A stretch of DNA of 64,000 nt from an uncultured Dehalococcoidia bacterium (GTDB taxonomy: Bacteria > Chloroflexota > Dehalococcoidia > Lucifugimonadales > UBA1123), in the NCBI GenBank assembly GCA_951812505.1, contig CATOSI010000002.1, positions 186,001 through 250,000 on the forward strand. The letters run 5' to 3'. Made by a program: the position numbers and the translations under genes. Numbering within the stretch: the first letter of the stretch is position 1; every line of letters begins with the position of its first letter. The notes under the pieces are model-generated. The model made no database searches and was not told the origin of the DNA. It was given only the letters and a program-made list of their open reading frames with translations. Below, piece by piece: positions 53,875-62,317 of the stretch.

Positions 53875-54621
53875 GTGGTCACTCCCCTCATGCGCCCCAA
53901 GGTGTCCGATTCTCCTGCAGTCGCTTCCGCACGAACGCCACGGCACGTCGCCATCATCATGGATGGCAATGGTCGCTGGGCTACTAGTCGTCGGCTGTCC
54001 AGGTCGGAAGGCCATCGCGCCGGCGTCGGGAATATCCGGCGAACGATCAAGGCGTTTGCCGAGGCCGGTGTCGAGTACCTTACGCTGTATGCATTCTCAA
54101 CCGAGAACTGGGGACGACCAACGGACGAGGTTGATGCCCTGATCTCTATAATGCTGGATGTCATCGGCCCCGAGTCCGAGAACCTCCATCAGGAGGGCGT
54201 AAGGATAAGGCATATAGGCGGGCTCGAAGGCTTGCCCGACAATCTCCGCCATGCCATTCGGAACAGCATCGAGATGACCAGGCGCAACAGCCGTTTGACG
54301 TTGTGCGTGGCGTTCAACTACGGTTCACGCACCGAGATCATGAACGCGGTCAGGAAGATGCTGTCTGACGGCGTGAAACCGGACAGTATTGACGAAGAAC
54401 TGTTCGGGTCATATCTGGACACCGCCGACATACCCGACCCCGACCTGATTATCCGCACGGCGGGGGAGATGCGCCTTTCGAACTTTCTCCTGTGGCAGGC
54501 CGCATACGCCGAATTCTACTGCACCTCAGCGCTCTGGCCCGATTTCGACGAGACCGAAGTGGAGAAAGCGCTGCAGTCCTATGCCGGACGCGAACGCAGA
54601 TTCGGAAGGCTGGACGGCTGA
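53875..54621 (+). CDS. uppS: Isoprenyl (undecaprenyl) diphosphate synthase
   Basis: 248 residues from GTG 53875 (ATG 53890 is possible). HVAIIMDGNGRWA holds the catalytic Asp of cis-prenyltransferases; YAFSTENWGRP, FNYGSRTEI and the late IRTAGEMRLSNFLLWQAAYAEFY follow. It makes the polyprenyl carrier for cell-wall sugars and comes 9 nt after frr. Confidence 0.94.
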   Translation: MVTPLMRPKVSDSPAVASARTPRHVAIIMDGNGRWATSRRLSRSEGHRAGVGNIRRTIKAFAEAGVEYLTLYAFSTENWGRPTDEVDALISIMLDVIGPESENLHQEGVRIRHIGGLEGLPDNLRHAIRNSIEMTRRNSRLTLCVAFNYGSRTEIMNAVRKMLSDGVKPDSIDEELFGSYLDTADIPDPDLIIRTAGEMRLSNFLLWQAAYAEFYCTSALWPDFDETEVEKALQSYAGRERRFGRLDG

Positions 54622-54659
54622 AGTCGCCCAAAACCCTAAACTCGAAGCAGGGGTAAACG

Positions 54660-55496
54660 TTGGGCAGACGCATCCTCACAGCGGCAGTCGCCCTTCCGGT
54701 CTTGCTCTTCGTTGTGTGGCAGGGAGGCTGGTGGTTCGCGGTTCTCATCGCCATTGCCGCAGCTATTGGCGCCTGGGAACTCAGCGGCATGGCAGAGTCC
54801 TGGGGACAAAAGCCGTTCATGTCGGTTGCTGTCGTCCTTGCAGCGGCGTTTGCGGTGACCTACTACTTCATTCCGGGACCCAAATACCCTGAGAATATGG
54901 AAGGCGTAGCGATATTTCCCGCCCTGATTGCGGTGTCCGCGGCGGTCGCCATGTTGCTCGCGCACAGGCTCAGAGGGCCATTCAGCCGCGTTCTCATTAC
55001 CTTCTGCGTTGTCGCGGTCATAGGCGGCACGCTGTTCTGCGCTCCACTTCTCAGAGAATTCGATTCGTTCTCAGCCAATGCCGGGCTCCTGTGGGTCATC
55101 TTTCTTCTGGGCGTAACCATGGCCACGGACACGGCGGCCTATCTGGTAGGCAAAGCAATTGGCTCACACAAGCTCGCGCCGAACGTCAGCCCGAATAAGA
55201 CGTGGGAAGGCGCCATAGCCGGCTTTCTGGGTGCGGTAGTATGTGGCATTTTTCTGAATAGCGTTCTGGACCTTGGGGCGCATGTTTCCGTAATCGCTGT
55301 CGGCTCCGCCGTGCTGGGAATTGCCGGTCAGCTCGGCGACCTGTTCGAGTCGAAGTTGAAGCGCATGGCCGGCGTGAAGGACTCAGGTCGGCTCTTCCCC
55401 GGACACGGCGGAATCCTGGACAGGATGGACTCGCTCATGTGGAACGTAGTCATCCTGTATCACATGGTGGCCCTGACCACCGGGTCTATCGCCTAG
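54660..55496 (+). CDS. cdsA: Phosphatidate cytidylyltransferase
   Basis: 278 residues with about eight membrane helices. The CDP-alcohol-forming signature near the end, KRMAGVKDSGRLFPGHGGILDRMDS, is intact, as is SPNKTWEGAIAGF. TTG start at 54660 after AGGGG. It makes CDP-diacylglycerol and ends the operon; the usual following dxr and rseP genes are absent. Confidence 0.94.
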   Translation: MGRRILTAAVALPVLLFVVWQGGWWFAVLIAIAAAIGAWELSGMAESWGQKPFMSVAVVLAAAFAVTYYFIPGPKYPENMEGVAIFPALIAVSAAVAMLLAHRLRGPFSRVLITFCVVAVIGGTLFCAPLLREFDSFSANAGLLWVIFLLGVTMATDTAAYLVGKAIGSHKLAPNVSPNKTWEGAIAGFLGAVVCGIFLNSVLDLGAHVSVIAVGSAVLGIAGQLGDLFESKLKRMAGVKDSGRLFPGHGGILDRMDSLMWNVVILYHMVALTTGSIA

Positions 55497-55589
55497 CGAG
55501 GCAGTTGGTGGCCTCCCAACTTAGTCTCCCATCGTCTCGTGGGTATGCGTCTGACCGGCCAGCACGCTGTTGACCCCATTGAGCCGCGC

Positions 55590-56366
55590 CTACCTGAAGT
55601 CCTCCGCGTTGTCCTGTGGCGTGTAGCCCAGGACCTCCCAGCATCGCGGCGTGTCGTATATCTTCCATGTGTTGGCCGACGCTCCGAAGAACACGTCGAA
55701 ATCTATGCCCTCCGCCTCGATGCAACGGTCAACCATCGTCGTGAGGTCGCGACTGCTGAGCCAGCTAACGTAACTGCGCGCGTCCTCTCCTGGTCTGTCC
55801 TCGACGCTCATAGTTCCCAGTCTGATCGAGATAACAGACATTCCATACTCTTCCGAGTAGTATTGACCGAGCGATTCGCCGAATATCTTGCTCGCCGCGT
55901 ATGGACCGTCGGGTCGGACGGGCATCTCGTGGGTGACCAAGGGCACCTTGTTCGGATTGAGATCACCGTACTCGCCCTCGGCTATGGAATGCCAGGGCTC
56001 GTCGCGTTCGTAGAAGCCATTGACGTGCATGGAGCTGAAGAAGATGACGCGCGAGGCACCGCCCTGCCTGGCGGCCTCGAACACATTCGCCGTCGCGGTG
56101 ATGTTGTCCGGCAGCAGCAGGTCCCACCAGATATCCGGCGTGTGCCTCGGCTCCGCTGCCAGGTGAACTACGGTGTCAACTCCCTGGAATGCGGGCAGCA
56201 TAGCGTCGAAGTCGGTCAGGTTCGCGGTCACAGACTCGAAACCCGAATCGGCGACTGGTATGCGGTCCGTACCTGATAGAGCGTATTTGCCTCCCAGTCC
56301 GTTTCTGAGAAACGTGGCTATTCGCCCGGCCGCGCCGGTAAGCAGGACTTTCTTTTCGTCGGCCAA
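55590..56366 (-). CDS. NAD-dependent epimerase/dehydratase
   Basis: 258 residues, extended SDR. The TTG start at 56366 follows AGGAGGAATAA, which decides it against 56435. LLTGAAGRIATFL is the NAD motif, VVHLAAEP the second, and the catalytic YAASK is near residue 155. The order is similar to uronate dehydrogenase-like proteins, but substrate is open. It is 52 bp behind a Uma2 gene in the same direction. Confidence 0.87.
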   Translation of the reverse strand: MADEKKVLLTGAAGRIATFLRNGLGGKYALSGTDRIPVADSGFESVTANLTDFDAMLPAFQGVDTVVHLAAEPRHTPDIWWDLLLPDNITATANVFEAARQGGASRVIFFSSMHVNGFYERDEPWHSIAEGEYGDLNPNKVPLVTHEMPVRPDGPYAASKIFGESLGQYYSEEYGMSVISIRLGTMSVEDRPGEDARSYVSWLSSRDLTTMVDRCIEAEGIDFDVFFGASANTWKIYDTPRCWEVLGYTPQDNAEDFR

Positions 56367-56418
56367 ATTATTCCTCCTGTGTTGTTCGTGTGGAGAGGTT
56401 TCGTATTGCGCAGGTTCG

Positions 56419-56988
56419 CTACGCGAATATCTCATTCAGGTCTATGATGAAGCCTTCCAATGTGGGTGAGGTCAGCGTGTCGCCCTTTACGTATATGCCC
56501 ACGGTCTCATAGCCGTTTTCGCCCAGGAGAAGAACGGTTACGGTTTGGGCTTCGGGGTCCGCGAGCCAGTATTCCTTGACGCCGTACCGTTCATATAGTT
56601 CGCGCTTCGTAACTTCGTCCAGTCCGGCAGTGGACGGAGAGCGTATCTCCACCACCAGGTCGGGCGCGCCCTGGATATTGGCGTGCGTGATGATACCCGC
56701 CCGCTCGCTGGAAACGAAAATCAGGTCGGGTCGGAATGTATTATGAGGAGACAGAACCACGTCTATGGAGTGAAACACCTCTCCCAAACCTTGTTTTACC
56801 AGTGTAGAGAATTCAGCGCCCAGCCGGGCGTCAATCCTCTGATGCGGCACGGTCGGCGATGCCATTGGTATAAGCTCTCCGTCTATGAGTTCCCAGCGTT
56901 CGTCGTCCGGCGTCTTCGCGTAGTCTTCGTAGGTCAGCTTAGTTTTCGGATCAGGGCCGGTGTCCGACCTCTGGCGAGTGGTTACCAT
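56419..56988 (-). CDS. Uma2 family (DUF820) putative nuclease
   Basis: 189 residues, standard Uma2: LTYEDYAKTPDDERWELIDGELIPM at the start, then RPDLIFVSSER and PDLVVEIRSPSTAGLDEVTKRELYERYGVKEYWLADP with the PD-(D/E)xK-like acidic and Lys residues. It differs from the 19747 gene in lacking the coiled-coil tail. It follows the phosphonoacetate-hydrolase-like gene by 25 bp. Confidence 0.9.
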   Translation of the reverse strand: MVTTRQRSDTGPDPKTKLTYEDYAKTPDDERWELIDGELIPMASPTVPHQRIDARLGAEFSTLVKQGLGEVFHSIDVVLSPHNTFRPDLIFVSSERAGIITHANIQGAPDLVVEIRSPSTAGLDEVTKRELYERYGVKEYWLADPEAQTVTVLLLGENGYETVGIYVKGDTLTSPTLEGFIIDLNEIFA

Positions 56989-57013
56989 TCAGCTTCTCCT
57001 TCAGATAATTCAG

Positions 57014-58141
57014 TCATCCCAGCACCCGCTCGAAGACGTAGCGGCCCAGGTCGCGGTTTTCGTTGAACTCGAAGCCGTCGAAGTCTCCGTTGTATCCGAT
57101 GATCGGCACGTCCTGTTCGTGTGCGGAGGCGTGGGAGCGCAGACCGCTGCCCGCTCCGGTGTCGTTCCAAGAGTCGCTCAACTCCTTCGGGCCGAAGACA
57201 GTCTCGCTGTCTCCGGTTACCACCAGATCGCCGATGCGGTCGTAGTTGAGCCTGAGTTCTTCGACTGCCTCGGAGCGAGTGTAAACCCTCTCGATGCCGG
57301 TCGTCTCTCTCAGAACCTCGGCGGCCTCGTCCGTGCGTTCGGAGTGGCCCGCGTCCATGTAGATGAACATGCAGCCGCCCAGGTTGTTGTGGTGGACGAC
57401 ATAGCGGTCCTTGATGATCGGGACTGCCTGGGCCGCGATGCCATACCTTGAAAAGACGTCGTCCAGGACGGTCATTCGACTCTTGGGACTCATGCCGTGG
57501 TCCGCTGTCAGAAACAGCGTGACGTCGGGATGCGCTTCGACCAGGTCGCCGATGGCGTCGTCGAGGATCGTGATGTGCTGTTGTGATTCCGGCTCTTCCG
57601 GCGCGTAGGTGTGCATCGCAAAGTCGGTCGTAGATATGTAAACGATGTCCGCCGGACTGCGTTTCATGGCCTCGGCGGCGGCGCGTATCGTCCAGCCATT
57701 CACGTCCAGCGAGTATATGGCGGGCGGCTCCCCAACCGCGTCAACAGCCCACTGCGGAGCCCGTTCGGATGATATGGCGGTGGATGCTCCTTTGGACAGC
57801 AGTGTTCGGAGCTTGTCCTTGGACGTTGACAGGATTGACTTGGCTCCCATCTTTGTTGCCCGCTGGAAGAACGTCTCGGATAGGATATACTCCCCCGACT
57901 CCATGTAGATGTCTTCACCGGTCTCTCTGACGAGGCGATAGTTGGAGCTTATGCCGTGCTCGGTGGGGTACTTTCCCGTTACCACGGACACGTTGTTGAC
58001 GTTTGTCACTGATGGCATCATGCAGTTGCCTGTAACGTGAAAGCCACGCTTCGCCATCTCCCTCAGATTGGGTGCGTCGCATACATCGAGGTATTCGGGG
58101 TCGAGTCCGTCAATGGTAATCAAGACAGTTGTATTGGGCAT
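57014..58141 (-). CDS. Alkaline-phosphatase-superfamily hydrolase, phosphonoacetate-hydrolase-like
   Basis: 375 residues of the nucleotide pyrophosphatase/phosphonoacetate hydrolase branch. The nucleophilic Thr is in PSVTNVNNVSVVTG; metal ligands are in VLITIDGLDPEYLD, ISTTDFAMHTYAP, LTADHGMSPKSR and SHASAHEQ. The DKLRTLL and YVVHHNNLGGCMF stretches recall PhnA phosphonoacetate hydrolase, which splits the C-P bond of phosphonoacetate. The specific substrate is an inference; other phosphodiesterases share the fold. Confidence 0.78.
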   Translation of the reverse strand: MPNTTVLITIDGLDPEYLDVCDAPNLREMAKRGFHVTGNCMMPSVTNVNNVSVVTGKYPTEHGISSNYRLVRETGEDIYMESGEYILSETFFQRATKMGAKSILSTSKDKLRTLLSKGASTAISSERAPQWAVDAVGEPPAIYSLDVNGWTIRAAAEAMKRSPADIVYISTTDFAMHTYAPEEPESQQHITILDDAIGDLVEAHPDVTLFLTADHGMSPKSRMTVLDDVFSRYGIAAQAVPIIKDRYVVHHNNLGGCMFIYMDAGHSERTDEAAEVLRETTGIERVYTRSEAVEELRLNYDRIGDLVVTGDSETVFGPKELSDSWNDTGAGSGLRSHASAHEQDVPIIGYNGDFDGFEFNENRDLGRYVFERVLG

Positions 58142-58282
58142 GAAGAGTCCCTAATGCTTTCCTCTTATTTGCTGAAGAATCCGAGACCCGGCGTAATGTA
58201 GTACGCTTTGGCGTGTGTCATTCTATCACTATCGGGTGTGGTCAAGGCTCTGGAAAGTCTCACCCTCGTATATGACAATAAG

Positions 58283-59605
58283 ATGGATATGAATGCTGTG
58301 GAACTCACTACGGACAACGCCGTCGTGGAAACGGATGCGGTTCGGCCCAGACGCCCATTCAGGTGGTGGCGAAAGCTGCTGCTGGGATTCCTACTGCTTA
58401 CCCTCTTCATCCCCCGAGTTGACAACTTCAGAATTACTCCGGTGGAGTTGATCGCGTTCGAGCACCTGTTTTCCCTAGTGGAGTGGGAGGCCGCCAATTT
58501 CCCCAGGAAGTGGATCCATTCGCTTATCAATCTTGTCCCGGGCCAGAAGCCCACGCGCGAAGAGCGGCTTGAGTTGGTTGACGAATACTTTAAAGTAGCG
58601 CGTCTGGCGAACAAGGAGGAGCGGCGAATCGAGGGGGCTTCGCAGTTGAGAAGCTTCAAAGGAGCGGACACCAGCCAGGTCGTGCCCTCGAACGAGTATC
58701 TGCTCGAACTTCTGGCACGGAAGCGGGAATTGCAGCCCGAGGCCGAGGAGAGTATCGAGGCTGAGGTCGGCGCGGTGCTTGCGACACTCGGTCTCCAGTC
58801 GCGTATAGGTATGATATGGCCCCCTGTGGACATTCGATTCGGCGAGCCGCCGACTCTTCTCGTAATCTCCCCGCGTGACAAGATTGACATGACAGGAGCC
58901 GTCTTCCTGGACCCCGACATAGAGCCGTTCGAGCGTGACGACATCGAAAAGCGTGTCTTCGAGGAAGTGAACTACGTGGCATATGTGGATGACCTGGCCG
59001 GCCTTGCGACGTTCCCGAACATGGTCAACGACCTGTACTCCACTCGCACCATCATCAGGACAGCGGCGCACGAGTGGCTGCACTCTTACTGGTTTTTCCA
59101 CCCGTTTGGCAGGAACTACTTCGCTTCTGATGAGATGACGACGCTCAACGAGACGGCCGCCACTCTCGCCGGCAATGAGATAGGTGATATAGCTTTCGAG
59201 CGGATGGGTGGCGACCTGTCCGAAAACGCCCGTCGGTACGAGGTGATCAGCAAGTCCGACCCCAACTTCACCAAGTTCATGCGCGAGACCCGAATCGAGG
59301 CAGAGAGGCTTCTTGAGGAGGGACAGATCGAGGAGGCCGAGGAATACATGCGCAAGCGGCAGTGGGAGCTGAGGCTGCGCGGCTACTACATCCGCAAGCT
59401 GAACCAGGCGTACTTCGCCTTCCGCGGACGCTACGCCGACAGTCCCGCTTCCATCAGCCCGGTAGGCGAGCAGATGCGCGAACTCCGTTCATACGTTTCC
59501 GACATCGGCGAGTTCATAGACGTCATATCCGACGTCTCGAACCCCGCCGAGTTCAAGGCGCTCCTTGAGCGAATGAGAGCTCAGAACGCTTCACATCAGC
59601 CCTAG
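58283..59605 (+). CDS. Membrane-anchored HExxH metallopeptidase-like protein, unknown family
   Basis: 440 residues from ATG 58283; start uncertain as no strong ribosome site is seen. A membrane helix lies at about 30-50 (LLLGFLLLTLFIPRV). The later part has HEWLHSYWFFHP (zinc-peptidase HExxH) and, about 25 residues on, NETAATLAGNEIGD with a possible third ligand Glu, a gluzincin-like layout. The C-terminal 130 residues are helical. I do not know a named family. It ends 15 bp inside the convergent arylsulfotransferase-like gene. Confidence 0.7.
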   Translation: MDMNAVELTTDNAVVETDAVRPRRPFRWWRKLLLGFLLLTLFIPRVDNFRITPVELIAFEHLFSLVEWEAANFPRKWIHSLINLVPGQKPTREERLELVDEYFKVARLANKEERRIEGASQLRSFKGADTSQVVPSNEYLLELLARKRELQPEAEESIEAEVGAVLATLGLQSRIGMIWPPVDIRFGEPPTLLVISPRDKIDMTGAVFLDPDIEPFERDDIEKRVFEEVNYVAYVDDLAGLATFPNMVNDLYSTRTIIRTAAHEWLHSYWFFHPFGRNYFASDEMTTLNETAATLAGNEIGDIAFERMGGDLSENARRYEVISKSDPNFTKFMRETRIEAERLLEEGQIEEAEEYMRKRQWELRLRGYYIRKLNQAYFAFRGRYADSPASISPVGEQMRELRSYVSDIGEFIDVISDVSNPAEFKALLERMRAQNASHQP

Positions 59606-60712
59606 CGTCCTGTTCAGGTTGGCATAGCGGGCAGGGTCAAGGTCGCGGTTGACGAAGCCTGAGAAGTCCGGCGCGTAGCGGTGGGATCGGAATGTGGCGT
59701 TGCTTGGGTTGCGTCCCTCGCGGTCGGGCTCGAAGAACGGGTTCACGTATTCCCAGACGATGTCGCCGTCTTGGGTCACCTCGAATATCCGGCCGTGCGC
59801 GCCTTCGCATATCAGCGTGTTCCCGTTGGGAAAGCGGTCCGCGCCGCTGATGTACGAACTGTAAAACGAGACAGGCGGCCTGCCCTCGTAAGTCCACTCG
59901 ATTTCGCCGTTCTCCTGGTTCACTTCGATGATCCGTGAACCTCTTCCGCCGCCCCTGGCGTGCGCGTGATTGTCGAATATCATGATGTTGCCGCTGTCGA
60001 GCTGGGTGGCGTTGTGCTGGTGACTGATCTCGCCGGGTCCCCACTTCCACGTCGCCTCGCCCGTCTCGCGTGAGAAGATAGCAACCGTGTCCGTCTGACG
60101 ATAGCTGACGAGGAAGTCGCCGTCCTTGGTACTGGAGAGCGCGTTGGCGTGCGTCCACTCTCGGCGACCCTCCAGTGGGCAAATCACGTCTTCCACCACA
60201 TTCAGATTCTCCCAAGTCCGCCACTCGGCGACGGTCTCTCCATCGGGCGACACTTCCCGGATGGTATCTCCCAGGACATTGATCGGGTCTTCAGGGGTCC
60301 GGTAGCCGCCTCTGACCCGAATCGAGAGGTCTGCGGGCATCGGCTCCCAGCGGAGGTAGATCGTGTTGCCATTCAGCAGGCGCTCGTAGTCGTGGTGGAG
60401 CGCTGGGTCGTTGTACTCCCAGACCTTCACGCCGTTCCAGTCCAGTTCGACCAGCGAGGCCGAGCCGCCGCCCAGCCCGCGTGTCTCCTCGTAGTCGGGA
60501 TCGGGTGATGTGCGGATGAGCAGATTGCCGTTTAGCAGAACCTTGCCGTAGGCGATGCCCCCGTGATACTCCCACCGGTGGCAGATACGCCCCTCCATGT
60601 CCACGAGAACGGCGAAATTGGCCGTGTTGGACGACACTAGCGTGTATCCCTTGTACGAGAGCATCGGGGAGTAGTAGATAAGCCCAACCGGATGATGTAT
60701 AGACCAGCCCAT
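59591..60712 (-). CDS. Arylsulfotransferase (ASST)-like beta-propeller
   Basis: 373 residues. Repeated propeller strands (GKVLLNGNLLIRT, EWTHANALSSTKDGDFLVSYRQTDTV, HNATQLDSGNIMIFDNHAHA) match the bacterial aryl-sulfate sulfotransferase family, with His residues at the expected places. No signal peptide is seen, unlike periplasmic AssT. It is 43 nt behind the rhodanese gene in the same direction, so sulfur-group transfer may link them; this is inference. Confidence 0.8.
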   Translation of the reverse strand: MGWSIHHPVGLIYYSPMLSYKGYTLVSSNTANFAVLVDMEGRICHRWEYHGGIAYGKVLLNGNLLIRTSPDPDYEETRGLGGGSASLVELDWNGVKVWEYNDPALHHDYERLLNGNTIYLRWEPMPADLSIRVRGGYRTPEDPINVLGDTIREVSPDGETVAEWRTWENLNVVEDVICPLEGRREWTHANALSSTKDGDFLVSYRQTDTVAIFSRETGEATWKWGPGEISHQHNATQLDSGNIMIFDNHAHARGGGRGSRIIEVNQENGEIEWTYEGRPPVSFYSSYISGADRFPNGNTLICEGAHGRIFEVTQDGDIVWEYVNPFFEPDREGRNPSNATFRSHRYAPDFSGFVNRDLDPARYANLNRTLGLM

Positions 60713-60755
60713 GGTTAGTTTCCAGTTCTTAGTTTTTAGTGATCAGTTGTCAGCT
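60713..60755 (-). repeat. ACTAAGAACTGG-type simple repeat
   Basis: The spacer between the rhodanese stop and the ASST-like start reads, on the minus strand, CTGATCACTAAAAACTAAG then AACTGGAAACTAAC. It resembles the plsC-glmS spacer at 8505-8544 in composition and position. Confidence 0.5.
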
Positions 60756-61604
60756 TTAGAGTGTGAGGGGCGTGTCTTCCCTGTTGGCCCACTCGCCCAT
60801 CGAACCGTCGTAGTTGCGTGTCCTGTCATAGCCCAGAAGCCTGAGCGTGAATACTCCGTGCGCCGCACGGATTCCGCCCTGTCAATAGGTTATGACATTC
60901 TTGTCTGGTGTTACCCCCAGCGCGGTAAGCATCTCGTTCAACTCGGAGACCGGCTTGAAGAGGCGGTGCCGGTCTTCGGTAATGAGATTGAGCCACTCCA
61001 GGTGGACCGCTCCCGGTACTCTGCCGGCGCGAGCGTTGCTCCGGCTGTTGGAGCCGTCCCACTCGCCGTCGGAGCGCACGTCCAGGAAGACCGTATCGTC
61101 GTTGCCGACCTGCGACACGCCGTAGTCCAGCGTGCATACCAGCGAGTCGTCGGCCTTTGGCGTGAAGGTAACGCTGCCGGCGTCCGGCGGTCGGTCTATC
61201 GAGGTCGGTCTGCCCTCGTCGAACCACTTCTTCCAGCCGCCGTTCAGCACCTTCACGTTAGTGTGCCCGTAGTAGTTAAGCACCCACCAGAAGCGTGTCG
61301 AGTAGAGGCTGCCGGAGTTATCGTATGCCACCACAAGAGTATCGTCGCCGATGCCCATCTCCTCCATGAGAGACTTCATTACATCCGGCTCCGCCACGAG
61401 CGGGTACTGCGTCGGGTTCGACGGGTAGTCCGGGTGCTTGATGTAGTGGTGGACGCGGATGCCCACGGCGTTTTTTATGTGCGCTCGCAGATAGAGCTCG
61501 AATTCGTCGCAGTCAACGACGCGCACGCCAGGGTCGTCCAGATGCTCCGCAAGCCACTCCGTGGAGGCCAGTAATTCAGGACGAGCGTATTGCTGTTCGG
61601 TCAT
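60756..61604 (-). CDS. Two-domain rhodanese sulfurtransferase with in-frame TGA at the catalytic Cys (selenocysteine candidate)
   Basis: Thiosulfate/3-mercaptopyruvate sulfurtransferase type: an N-terminal rhodanese domain (about 1-130; RVVDCDEFELYLRAHIKNAVG) and a C-terminal catalytic domain (about 155-282; FLDVRSDGEWDG). From ATG 61604 (GGAG upstream) the frame meets TGA at 60884-60882, codon 241, in the context VITY-TGA-QGGIRAAHG. There the family has its catalytic Cys (TGC). After the TGA the frame runs another 41 codons with the normal ending (FTLRLLGYD, YDGSMGEWANREDTPL) to a TAA at 60756, total 282, the usual length. A hairpin follows the TGA. Selenocysteine insertion is the favoured reading; a nonsense mutation is the alternative. 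Confidence 0.7.
60849..60874 (-). promoter_or_regulatory. Candidate bacterial SECIS hairpin
   Basis: On the minus strand UCCGUGC (60871-60865) and GCACGGA (60861-60855) form a perfect 7-bp stem with apical loop GGC, 18-20 nt after the TGA. GAA and UUC outside can extend the stem across a 3-nt bulge. A G at the start of a small apical loop about 16-37 nt after UGA is the known bacterial SECIS pattern. Confidence 0.5.
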
Positions 61605-61786
61605 GGTGAATTCTCCAATGTCGTCGGTTGGGCAGAGTATCTTCCAAGTCGGCGGGACAGTCAAGCCGCCCCGGTTCGTGGATCGCTTTCTCAGTGGGAG
61701 GGGTACGGCAATGGTAGTTATATTCCTGTAGTTGCCAAAAGCTCATACGGCGCAATCTTAAAGTTCTTTGACCACGAGCAAAGACG

Positions 61787-62056
61787 TCAGATGCGCCTCA
61801 GTAGGAGATCGTACTCATGGTGCGGGCCAATCCAGAACCACACGACCTCACCACCGCTGACAACTCCCAGGGCCCGATAGTCTATATTCACTCGGACCGA
61901 ATACACTGGGCGTCTGCGTCCCACACGTTTGAAGTCCAGACTTGGGTGTCGGTGATCTAAGACGAAGAAACCATAGGCTTGTCTTGCCTGCCGCTTCACA
62001 CGAGAAGGGAGTCGCCGATAAGCATCCCAGAAACTGGGATGAGTGTACGAACGCAA
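61787..62056 (-). CDS. RelE/ParE-type toxin candidate
   Basis: 89 residues, basic, with the RelE-like pattern SFWDAYRRLPSRVKRQARQAYGFF, then PVYSVRVNIDYRALGVV and VVWFWIGPHHEYDLLL. It likely cuts mRNA at the ribosome. It begins 2 nt after the antitoxin gene's stop. Confidence 0.85.
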   Translation of the reverse strand: MRSYTHPSFWDAYRRLPSRVKRQARQAYGFFVLDHRHPSLDFKRVGRRRPVYSVRVNIDYRALGVVSGGEVVWFWIGPHHEYDLLLRRI

Positions 62057-62058
62057 GC

Positions 62059-62283
62059 CTAAAGTTCTTTCAAATCCAAACGCTTCGTCCGTCCTGAAAG
62101 GTGCGCTAACAGAGCATCGTCCGCCAACCCTACCAGAAGGTCTTCTGACTCTGGGCGCTCGAACAATTCCTGCCAGCGTCTTTCCGAATCCAATTCGGAC
62201 AGTATGAATCGCGCGAACATATCCTGTTGTTCCTGTGGAAGTTCGGAAGCCCTGTCGAAAGCACGCTGAAGAAGTTCAGTCAT
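62059..62283 (-). CDS. Antitoxin of the RelE-type pair
   Basis: 74 residues, acidic: ELLQRAFDRASELPQEQQDMFARFILSELDSERRWQELFERPES. Such ELPEEQQ-type helical antitoxins are typical partners of RelE-like toxins. It starts 34 nt after carB on the same strand. Confidence 0.82.
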   Translation of the reverse strand: MTELLQRAFDRASELPQEQQDMFARFILSELDSERRWQELFERPESEDLLVGLADDALLAHLSGRTKRLDLKEL

Positions 62284-62317
62284 AGTATGCTCATTTTAGC
62301 ATATCTACCGATGGGTA

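Noticed and set aside
60882..60884. Rhodanese TGA as a plain gene end
   Set aside because: The catalytic domain would be cut just before its active-site loop, while 41 further codons in the same frame match the family's normal C-terminus. Truncation is possible only as a very recent mutation.
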